Source: Saccoglossus kowalevskii
Lineage: Eukaryota; Hemichordata; Enteropneusta; Harrimaniidae
NCBI RefSeq assembly: GCF_000003605.2
Contig: NW_003109079.1
Span: forward strand, 735,658 to 756,914
Reading direction: 5' to 3'
DNA: 21,257 bases
Shown here: positions 1 to 8,700 of the stretch, piece by piece
How the letters are laid out: each line of letters opens with the position of its first letter
Position numbering within the stretch: position 1 is the stretch's first letter
The notes under the pieces: generated by a model
The model's database searches: none
Told to the model about the DNA's origin: nothing
The model's input: the letters and a program-made list of their open reading frames with translations, nothing else
Program-made: the position numbers and the translations under genes

Positions 1-665
1 GTTTATTGAAACACTTAAAATTCCTCAGAAGGAATTAAAATGGTTACACTAACTGCTAAAACACATATATAAAACATACAAAAATTACTGTCTAAAGCAC
101 GACAAGGGTTTTAAAAAAAAAAACAGGCTACAATTACAAAACAATTATTGATAGAGGTCTATGATGTAGGTAATAATATTGAAAAAAAAATAGATGAAAT
201 AATAATAATAAAAAGAAATAAGCAATTAACAGTAAATCAATGAAACATGGAAATGAGAAAACGTAATAAAGGAGAAAAGTATTTATATTAATTTGCTAGA
301 ACATGTTGCTGTCTAAGGTTCGTGTTATTTTTGATTAATAATTGGGCAACTGGTATTTGTACTTAGTAGATTCTTCAAATAGTGCCTTTCGAGATTTTTC
401 GTAAAAGGGGCATTCAATCATGAAATGGTACTCATCTTCTACTTTCTTATTTAAACACAGTTCGCAGATTCTTTTTCCTATTTCGGTTTTTGGTTTGGTT
501 ATCTCCCTGTTTCAATTTTTAGTTTATGATTGCTCAGACGGGGCCTACTTAGACATTCACGTAGTTAGGCATTCTTTATTTTAATCACATACTTTTCTAA
601 AGTAAATTCATTTTTGAAATTTTTGTACGTTCTGAGTTTATTCCTCAGCTCCTGAGAGCGAGGTT
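1..665 (-). mobile_element. Decayed LINE 3' end (RT C-terminal domain and 3' UTR)
   Basis: Read on the minus strand, about 665 down to 355 encodes the C-terminal region of a non-LTR retrotransposon ORF2. NKLRTYKNFKNEFTLEKYV is followed by LSNHKLKIETGR and then a zinc-binding pattern ICELC, EDEYHF, ECPFY (CxxC, H, C). Two in-frame stops (after KIKNA and after ETGR) and at least one frameshift show it is dead. The remaining roughly 350 bp is AT-rich 3' UTR. A minus-strand CAATAAA lies at 2-8, right at the window edge, so the 3' tail is just outside. The 5' part of the element is missing. The same motif block recurs in the copies at 956-2210, 4655-5310 and 21082-21257. The clade is not certain; Jockey/CR1/L2-like is plausible. 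Confidence 0.8.
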
Positions 666-955
666 ATTTGTAGTTATGTTGGCGCTTGCTGCTGTGTCTG
701 CGGAAGTACTATGGAAGATTGCATGATGGGAGTGAACAGTCTTTTGATCAGTAAAATAATTTTAGAAAAGATAAAACTAAAGTGACTGTGAAATAAAGTT
801 GGTTTTAAATATTAAATATCATGGAATCTGAATGAAATAATGAAAGGAAATTGAACTTGTATGAAAGCGCATTATATGTAGCTAGAATGCAAGGTCAGAA
901 TCCGGGGGTCAAAATACGTCACAATACATCCATCATAGTGGCTGTCAGCAACTAT

Positions 956-974
956 ATAAGATAAGATAAGATAA
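956..974. repeat. (ATAAG)n microsatellite, LINE 3' tail
   Basis: Nearly four perfect ATAAG units lie directly against the minus-strand polyadenylation-type signal of the LINE at 956-2210. Position and orientation fit the short tandem 3' tail that non-LTR elements of this kind use instead of poly(A). Confidence 0.75.
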
Positions 975-2210
975 ATTTTATTTGGTATGGGAACATATAA
1001 AATGCCATGACCAAGAACAAGAGAGAAATAATTACATAACTACTAAACTAAAATAAACTAAAAAAGCTCTAAAATACTAAAAAACAAATTTGGCTAAGCC
1101 TGAATAGATAAATTTATCAGTACTTGAAACATTTCTGCAAATAAATTTGTCATCCCCTATGATTTCAAGATTTGGTGCATATGTAAATAAAGTTGTAAAA
1201 AAAAATCATTTCTAAAATAACTAATTTGACTATTATTACAATTAAAGATATAATGTAACTCATCCCCAATTTCATTTATTTGAACACTTTGTACAAAATC
1301 TGTTCTCTTTAGGAATACCTTTGTGCCTTCCTGTCTCTATAAGGTAATTTGTGTGCAGACAGGCGAAACTTAGTCATTGCCACTCTGTGTTTTGCAGATT
1401 TAATGTCACATAAATATTTCTCCATTGCATAGTCATTTTTAAATAAACTATATGTTTTTAATTTGTTATGTGCTATTTTATTGATTTCTTTATACCATTT
1501 GTCATAATAAATTTGCTTTAATTTTGTGTTGAACTGATTACCAAAACTTGGATTATTAATGTCAGCTGGTTTTAAATTAGTAATATCTAACAATTTTTTT
1601 AACAAATCAAAACCACTGACCAGTCTCTATTGAATTGCTTGTATTCCAAGCCCCATCTCCATCCCCATCTTTAACATCTCCACATCTAAATCTTTGATAG
1701 TATTTCATCATACTAGTACAAATATCAATGATAAGTGGGTATCTACCCAATTCACCCCTGCATGCCAAATTAGTTGCCTTTCTGTGAACTCCCAGAATCT
1801 GTTTACAGAACTTAACATGCATTTGTTCAAAAATTAATTTATCTGAAAACAAGGTATTAATGAATTTGTCATTTGCACTATTAATGTTGTATTTACTGAT
1901 ATCAAAGTTAAATGCTCCCCAGACATCAGAACCATACATGACAATAGGCTTTACAAGAGAATAAATAACTTGCATGCTAATTTAACAGAATGACAGTCTC
2001 TATAAACCTACAACATTTTATATATTTTAAATAATGCCCGTTGTGCCTTGGCTTGAAGTGCTGAAATTGCAACTTTGAATTTCCCATTACTCTCAAAAGT
2101 AATACCAAGATATTTGTATGTATCGACAATCTCAATTTGGTTACCATTTATATAAAATTGATATAAATCCTTTAATTTTTTCCCCTTAGAATTAAGGGGA
2201 AAATACATAC
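956..2210 (-). mobile_element. 5'-truncated LINE copy with (TTATC)n tail
   Basis: A non-LTR retrotransposon fragment on the minus strand, from the end of the reverse transcriptase to the 3' tail. Pieces in order are the thumb region with YKYLGITFESNGKF and KAQRALFKIYKML (2208-2008), the block YGSDVWG to CKQILGVHRKATNLACRGEL and GRYPLIIDI (1975-1607), and NKLKTYSLFKNDYAMEKYL with MTKFRLSAH (1605-1309). A decayed zinc motif follows (RFCTKC, then GDELHYIFNC in another frame, about 1310-1220). The pieces lie in different frames with stops between them, so the copy is inactive. The 3' end has AATAAA (complement at 977-982) and then about four ATAAG units (plus-strand reading) at 956-974. The coding match stops near 2210, where a 16-bp palindrome begins. 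Confidence 0.85.
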
Positions 2211-2613
2211 ATATATGTATGCGGTAAAAGACCGGATTTGCAGTTTGTGTGAATGGCCGGGGGAAAACAAATCATGCAAATATCAGTAACAGTATTTGCT
2301 GTTTTTTTTGTGCAATGGAAATTAATACAAGTGATGCTGCCAACCTTGGGACGTTTATCTTGATAAATTGAGAAGACGAAAATCTGTAGTAGTAGTTGTG
2401 AAACAATGAACATACTTCTCCAGGCCATGAAGGGTATTTTTGATTATTTGAAGAAGAAAACTGCTGCTTTATCGAAGAGCAAAGTTCAATGTCATTGGCC
2501 ACAGTAATTCTAAATCGATGTTGGTTTTCAGAGACATTACTTGGTGTAGAAGTAATAACATTACGATGTTTTCGAGTTTTTCGTTTTACGCCTTGTACTA
2601 GCCAAGCCACGCC
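2211..2613. other. Unexplained segment between two LINE remnants, with minus-strand ORF
   Basis: About 400 bp separates two LINE fragments that face away from each other. On the minus strand, 2628-2272 is open for 118 codons. Its N-terminal half is basic (VKRKTRKHRN) and is followed by STPSNVSENQHRFRITVAND. An overlapping frame (2428-2192) is cysteine-bearing (SITCINFHCTKK, TDICMICF). This could be a decayed gene or transposase fragment broken by one frameshift near 2380, or chance. I do not recognise the family, and no terminal inverted repeats are evident. Confidence 0.25.
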
Positions 2614-3445
2614 TTGATAATTTATCAATATACAAATGGGAGTGATGTATGGGGGAAAATTGCACCAAAATCATCAATTGAAGATGTACATATAAATTAT
2701 CTTCTTTTTCTCTTAGGGACATCCAAAAACATCACAACAATGGGCTTTTTCATGGTAAAATTGGACGTTACCCATTGGAGACTTTTATCGGAAAACAAAT
2801 GATAATATTTTAATCGTGCACAGATCTCGTCGAATCCATTATTAAAACAAGCTTTCCAAGAAAACAAAGAAATTAATAGTAAATGGTACACTAATATAGA
2901 CTCCCTTTTGAATAACATCTACCAGTCTAACCTGGTCGAAACAATGACATTCTAATGACAAGCCTACCTTGTTACCCTGCAAAATATTGAGATGCGCAAA
3001 AATTTAACTAAATTCTGCCTCAGTGAATTGAGACTGGTAGACACAAAGGAATACCCCTTGCTAATAGATTATGCAACCTTTGTGATCAGAATCAAGTAAA
3101 AGATGAGACAAGTATCACCTATACCCCCCCAATTGAAATGTATTATTTGAAATGGCAAAAAACAGAATTTGTCACCAAAGACACAATTCATAGCATTGCT
3201 AAACAAAAGTGGTCCAACACTCCCTGTAGCAAGGCATCTAAAGAAGTGTTTTGAAATAAGACAACAACCCCAGCGACAATTTTCTTTCACCGTTAATTTT
3301 TGAATTTTGTTTTTCTATCTTTTTATAGTACTAGTATAATAATTTAGTCTTAATATTTTTCTCTCTGTATTATGCACAATGTGAAAGAGGGGTTTATTGT
3401 CAACATATATACGGGTGCTTGTATGCGTATTGAAACAAAATACAA
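2614..3445 (+). mobile_element. Decayed LINE 3' end, plus strand, related but different family
   Basis: On the plus strand NGSDVWG, SSIEDVHINYLLFLLGTSKN and, one frame over, HGKIGRYPL (about 2750-2785) match the post-catalytic RT region of the same broad LINE group. Further on come LLKQAFQENKEINSKWY (about 2840-2900), LTKFCLSELRL (about 3003-3040) and LCNLCDQNQVKDE (about 3066-3105), the CxxC part of the C-terminal zinc motif. Frames change several times and stops are present. The sequence after about 3300 (AAAGAGGGGTTTATTGTCAAC, then a GTATTGAAAC stretch near 3428) reads as a 3' UTR unlike those of the minus-strand copies. The 3' limit is approximate. The element is 5' truncated near 2620. 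Confidence 0.7.
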
Positions 3446-3890
3446 AATTTGACTTATGTCACCAAACTATACAGCAAATCACAGATTTTCATTATTTATT
3501 GTTTATATTTTTTTCTAAATTTCAGTTTTTATTGTTCATAATTATTTACAGTAATAAAACAGTTTTCCGTTATTATGATTGTGTACATGACAGTTTTCCC
3601 CACACAATAAGACAGGATGATATGTATGGATACGTGTGAGTATGTTTCATGGGTTAATAGGCCACTTCTTTGCTTTAATTCCAACTATATCTCTGGAAAT
3701 ATCACTTGCTGTTTATCATCCATATTTCGATATCCCACAATGTCTAGTAATTCCAACTAACTACTATCTCGTAAAATTTGCCCAGTCTTGCTTCCACTCC
3801 CACATTGTCCTTAGCAGTGAAGGTTAATGCAGATATATTGTAAATTACACAGAGGTAACGCTACAATACATTTTCCTTTACATTTCCTCG
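3446..3890. other. Non-coding AT-rich stretch
   Basis: Two short plus-strand ORFs (3397-3639 and 3636-3827) lack codon bias, motifs or splice context and look like chance. I see no other structure here. Confidence 0.5.
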
Positions 3891-4072
3891 ATCTACGTCA
3901 TTTTTACGTCACACAAGTACTTCATTGCTTACACTGATCTTCGTCATTTTTACGTCACAGAAGTACTCCATTGCCTACACCAATCTACGTCATTTTTATG
4001 TCACAGAAGTACTCCATTGCCTACACCAATCTATGTCATTTTTATGTCACAGAAGCACTTCATTGCTTACTG
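3891..4072. repeat. 46-bp minisatellite, four copies, with ACGTCA cores
   Basis: Four head-to-tail units start at 3891, 3937, 3983 and 4029. Each unit opens with ATCTACGTCATTTTTACGTC or a variant, continues ACAGAAGTACTCCATTGCCT and ends ACACCA. Each copy has two positions for an ACGTCA (CRE half-site type) core. Copy 1 keeps both, copies 2 and 3 keep one each, and copy 4 has none. Three of the four lost cores are ACG to ATG changes, as expected from CpG decay; the other (copy 2) reads TTCGTCA. The array lies about 1.5 kb upstream of the CCDC32 start codon. Confidence 0.92.
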
Positions 4073-4381
4073 ATTTCCAAACCACACGGAAAAGCTTGTC
4101 AAACTGATGCATCTTCAAGCTAGTTGTGGTAATTCCATCAGGTCTTCTGGTTTGTAGTTTGGCCAGCACATTTCCCATTTTTTTATGTTTGTTCCGCAAA
4201 ATATTCTTAAGTGTTTTGAACAGTTATAAGTAATCTGACATATATGTATATCTGATGTACTAGTATCAAGCTACACCTAAAACGCACAGATACATGCCAG
4301 TAACGTACGTATCCAAGTTATACTAAGTATAAACAACGTCGATATCTATGAGCCAAGTGGTCATTCCTACATTTACTCAGG
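4073..4381. other. Non-coding spacer
   Basis: AT-rich sequence between the 46-bp array and the cluster of bZIP-like sites. No ORF, RNA gene or repeat is recognised. Confidence 0.5.
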
Positions 4382-4629
4382 TGACGTGTTTTTGGCACAC
4401 TGAATGATCGATTGGGTGACTCATATTTTACGTCACGTGTTTGCATTCTGTAAATTAAGGGAAAGAGCTGTCAGAAGCCATACATATTATTATGGTGTTT
4501 TTTTGCTGAAATACACCCTCATTTTCTGTATACTACAGATATTATCATTCATATCATGTACTATATCACCTGATCTGCCTGTGTACCACGTTCATACATA
4601 CATTCACGTGAGCTGTGTTCATGACGTCG
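4382..4629. promoter_or_regulatory. Candidate cluster of CRE, AP-1 and E-box sites
   Basis: Within 250 bp there are TGACGTG (4382-4388), a perfect AP-1 type TGACTCA (4417-4423), TACGTCA (4429-4435) overlapping a CACGTG E-box (4434-4439), a second CACGTG (4605-4610) and TGACGTCG (4622-4629). The motifs are visible directly. Their use as bZIP or bHLH binding sites is inference. The nearest recognised gene downstream is CCDC32, about 0.95 kb away. Confidence 0.35.
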
Positions 4630-4654
4630 CTCAAAATCTACGCACGTTGTATTG

Positions 4655-4680
4655 TAATAATAATAATAATATTAATAATC
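4655..4680. repeat. (AAT)n microsatellite, LINE 3' tail
   Basis: Imperfect AAT repeats abut the minus-strand AATAAAG of the adjacent LINE copy and are best read as its 3' tail. Confidence 0.75.
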
Positions 4681-5310
4681 TTTATTGTAATCGTATCCTT
4701 ATTAGGATCTTGACAAAAGTGTACAATAAAGTATAGAGAAAAAAAAAAAAGAAGTAAAATAAAAAAATAACATTAAACACATTAAATAAAATTAAAATAC
4801 ATGTAACTATTTAGATTTTGAGGCAGATGACATACTGTTTTTTTTAATATTTTCTTCTCTCAGATTGAAACAGTTGTAAATATATTTAGACAGTTCTATT
4901 ATAATTGACTCATCATCACTAGTCATTATGGCTATCATTTTTTCTTCATTTGATGTAATATTATTAAGATGTTTTGTCATGGTAATTAGGGGTTCTCTCA
5001 CATTTGTGTAGAGTTTACATTTGAGCAGGAAGTGTTCTTCATCCTCTATTTCATTTTCATCACAGACTGGACATTTTCTGTCACTTATTTCTACATTACT
5101 GTATCTTCCCATTTCAATCTGCAAAACATGTGCACTTAGTCTAAATTTTGATAATGAAGATCGATGATGCGGGTTTTTTATTATGTCTAAGTATTTTTCA
5201 AATGTAAAGTCCTTTTTTAGCTGCCTATAGGTACGAAGTTTATTTTTGTGGTTGATGCCTTTATTATCGTTGTTTAGAGTGTTCCTGGCTTGTTGTATTA
5301 CTAGTAACAC
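4655..5310 (-). mobile_element. 5'-truncated LINE 3' end with intact C-terminal ORF
   Basis: Minus strand 5310-4807 is open for 167 codons and encodes the end of a non-LTR retrotransposon ORF2. KNKLRTYRQLKKDFTFEKYL is followed by LSKFRLSAH, then a zinc motif C80-x2-C83-x9-H93-x4-C98 in RKCPVC to EEHFLLKC, then LSKYIYNCFNLREENIKK before the stop. The 3' UTR runs 4806-4687. AATAAA lies at 4686-4681 (complement) and the tail is ATT/AAT-type repeats at 4655-4680. The lack of stops over 500 bp suggests this copy is younger than its neighbours. The 8-mer GTTGTATT occurs at 4646-4653 and 5292-5299 and may be a target-site duplication, which would place the true 5' edge near 5291. The first few codons would then be host sequence. 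Confidence 0.85.
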
Positions 5311-5566
5311 TGTTTATTTACAATCCCTGCGCCATCAATAATTGAGTTGTGCGCCCTCATCGTTTTTAACCTCTACCAAGCATTCCCCAATTGCAATCAA
5401 ATTCTTTGGAGTAACAATTTGATAATTTTACCCATTGTCATTTCAGTATTTATGGAAATGTGTTGTATGAACCTAATTCTGTAAGAAAATCCCTAATCTT
5501 CTAATACTGACTACAAAATAACTTCGTGGTAATAATTGTCTCCGAACTTGTGATAAACACTAAAAG
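5311..5566 (+). promoter_or_regulatory. CCDC32: Presumed CCDC32 promoter and 5' UTR
   Basis: The 256 bp between the end of the LINE copy and the CCDC32 start codon must hold the proximal promoter and 5' UTR, unless there is an upstream non-coding exon. I see no clear TATA box at a suitable distance. The start site is not marked by any motif I can see. Confidence 0.4.
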
Positions 5567-5750
5567 ATGGCAGACGATGGCGATCCGTGGAACGACAGCT
5601 CCGCCGAAGAAACTGTACCTGTGCAGCTTAACTTTGAAGACACGTTTGATCCTTTTGATAGATTGAACACTATAAACAACACTGCAACAACTTGCAAAGA
5701 CACGACTAACGCTGCCGACCTGGAATCAGAGAAGTACTTACTGTCACTGG
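5567..5750 (+). CDS. CCDC32: CCDC32 exon 1
   Basis: The exon runs from ATG to the donor CTGG|GTAAGA and encodes residues 1-61 plus the first base of codon 62. The frame stays open past the donor to 5842, but that extension carries no family similarity. Splicing instead joins the G to AA of exon 2, which restores the helix YLLSLEAKLRKL without a break. This is strong evidence for the junction. Confidence 0.88.
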
Positions 5751-8700
5751 GTAAGACGGGTGGGCGGTTGCTAAAGACTTCAGAAAATCTACCCAGACTT
5801 GATCACTTAAATAATTCATGTACAGTTACATTGTCGCCCTAGTGTGCGAATACTAATGTTTTAGAATGCTTCATTGTTAACAGATAATTGTTTTGTATAT
5901 CTAATGTATTTTAAAATAAATATTCGCTAAATGTTCGTGGTAGCAAGTGCTTGAAGACTGAAGATAGCAGATTCGACTGAAGCTAGCAGACACTCCGAAC
6001 AGAGTAGAAGCTAGCAAACGCAGTAGCAGCCACTGCAATCAGGCATAAAAATGCTTTGAATCACTGTTTATCATATCCTTTTTAATCATGTAATCATGGT
6101 TTGACCTCAATATATTAATTTAATTGGATAATTTTCATTTTAACAGAGCATTTCTAACAAAAATTGTCACTCCCCCTGAAAGGGTATTTCTATGTGCGTG
6201 TATATAATATACACACTATTCTTAATATTTTGTTGAAACTGTTGAGTGTGCAACTATACCAGAGATGTGGTATGAAACACAATTTCCTGACAATTATTTC
6301 AAAATTACGCTTCTCATTATACCTGATAAATCACCTTTTTTATTAATAAAAATATTGAGTGTGCAGGAGTAACACGTTTACAATCGATTTCAGAATTCAA
6401 ATTATGAATTTTAAAATGTTTTGGATAAACTCCTCAAAGCAGTTGAACTACTTTATTTATTTTACGTGTAAGGCTTTTCAACACTGACAACTTCAGGCTT
6501 CATTTCAGCAGTTGATATAAATAAAGCTTTAACTTTTATTTTATAGAAGCAAAGCTGAGAAAACTACAAGGCAAGGCTCAGAGTCCCAATGCCAAGGATA
6601 TGTTGAAGATTCTACACAATGCCAAGGAAGATCATCTTGGTCACATAATAAATGAGAATGCGAGCGTGCAGAGTTATCCCACGTTGGCGATAGATGACGA
6701 CAAAGTCAAGACACCCTCAGTGAAGAGAAAAGTGTTTCCGGAACAGCCCCTCACGATGGAAGAAGTCCAGTGTCTATTGGAACGGGACCACCTTAATAAC
6801 GTCACGCAAGGTATGCACCATGAGGATCCCTGCAAAGATTTATGAGTTGAGAAATTAATATATACACAGATGGTGCTTTTTATCTGCCAGAAGCAAGTTA
6901 GATATACATTTGTTATTTATTTTTTTGTTCACTGTGCAATCATGTTTGCAATTGTTAAGCTGTGTACCAGTAGTGGAGTATCTCTGAAGCACATAAACTG
7001 TCACATTGATTAAGTTATATACCGATAGCTTAGTCTTAGCTTTATTTTGATGAGTTTTTGTGCCAACATTACTGACTGGAAGAGTGACATGTTTACCGAA
7101 AATTTGCCATCCATCTGAATAACCTTAACAAAGAGGATGATACTTGAGAAAACGATTTTAACAGTTTTGAATTATGTGTTCAAATTCAGAACTTATTATA
7201 GAACACAATTGTCATATTTTTATACAAGTTATCCTAAAATTGGTCAATTTATTTCATAATAGTACCATATGGTATGTTAATACATTGAGTACTATAATTT
7301 TGTCAAACATGGTCGAAAGTTAAATGCTGCCACCTCTGGTAACAATAAAAAAAATGGAATAAAATGATTTTCAAAACAGAAATTTTAGGAGCAAATTCAT
7401 CTCTAGACTAGATGCCATCTAATATTGTGAAACTTTGAAAAATCAATGAATAATAGACTAGTGAATCAGGCTGGAAGGATGTAGACAGCCCTTACTTACA
7501 GGTCAGTGTGCGAGTTTCCATGGTCATGCCAATCAGTGATGACACTGTCACAGAATTCTGTGTCATCTACATATTTACTTACCGATTCACCAGCCATTCT
7601 TGATGAGGGTACTCTGAATGGCTGGATTCCAGGCTAAATCATCTCTTGTGAAAGGTTAAAAAAAATGTGTTATGCAACGGTACACAGGAGACATTGTATG
7701 TCTGACTCCACAATATTAGATTTATTGAATAAGTGTAGTAATTTTCATGTTACGATCATTGACAAGGAACAAATGAAAACTAAAATCATGTCCACATATT
7801 TTCAATAGAATAGTACAATACGATTTGCCCATCAAACATTTACAATGTTGTGATTTCTTAGTTTTATTTCGCAACCATCAACAGTATTTATATATATGAT
7901 ACATATTCAGAAGCTATTGGGTACTGGTAGGGCTCCTGTCTGTTTCTTCGCTTCGCTACCAAAAATAGACTCCAGTACATTTGCTATACAATTCATCTGT
8001 GCTCCAAAATTGAACGTGGCACATTGATTGGTCACATTTATTCATGTCATTCAAATGCCCTTATTTGCATAAGTTACCGCAAGTCAACAAAACCTCAATT
8101 GGCGCCATCCGGCAAAGCGAGTCTCACAAATCTGTCTATTTTTATCTTGAATATACCAGACAAATGAGCTGAAAGTTTAACATTGGCGGGGTGGAAAGTT
8201 TGTTTTTGTTTGAATGTCTGTTAAGTATGTTACGCTGTTTGGTGAATGTGCTTGGCCAAACTGGTGACTTCAGTGCACCTCATTTGGCTCTGAGTCAGAA
8301 TACCTACATTGTTTAATGTATGTGTCAAGATATCACGCCATCCAAGAATGTTTGAATCATTTTCCCCAAACTTTCAGGTTGTCTCTTGCAGCCTCGGAAA
8401 AAACAATTCTCGTTTCTGTCCACAATAACTCTATCCAAAGTAAAAAGTTGTTTGATGCGTGTTTTGATGACTTAGGATAGTTTTGGGTCTATTGAATACA
8501 TGCAAGTTGCATAAACAAATGCAAAACTAGTCATCAGGAGATGTACTGATAATCTTTCTAGGATTCAGTAAATTTGTTTGAAGTTGCTATTTCGGAGTGT
8601 GCATTTTTGTTGCAATCGCGTCAAGATTATAATGCAACTTTTATTAGTTTTTTTTGATGCGACAAAGTACCGCACACCAAACCCATTCGACTCTTGATGA

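Noticed and set aside
490-515. Resemblance of GGTTTGGTTATCTCCCTG to the microRNA miR-9
   Set aside because: It matches only part of the mature sequence, has no hairpin partner nearby, and lies inside the coding part of a LINE remnant.
956-3445. Twin-priming inversion making one LINE from the diverging halves
   Set aside because: The two halves overlap in content (both contain the GSDVWG to zinc-motif region) and have different 3' UTRs, so they are separate insertions.
5751-5842. Separate 91-residue gene ending at 5842
   Set aside because: The part after 5750 has no family similarity. The donor GTAAGA and matching phase with exon 2 restore a known helix, so this is intron read-through.
6600-6845. 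Separate 81-residue gene starting at the ATG at 6600
   Set aside because: The frame is open upstream to the acceptor at 6547 and the ATG is Met80 of CCDC32. The last ten codons lie past a good donor.
8035-8077. snRNA-type upstream element (CCAAT plus octamer ATTTGCAT)
   Set aside because: No snRNA-like sequence or proximal element follows within a suitable distance.
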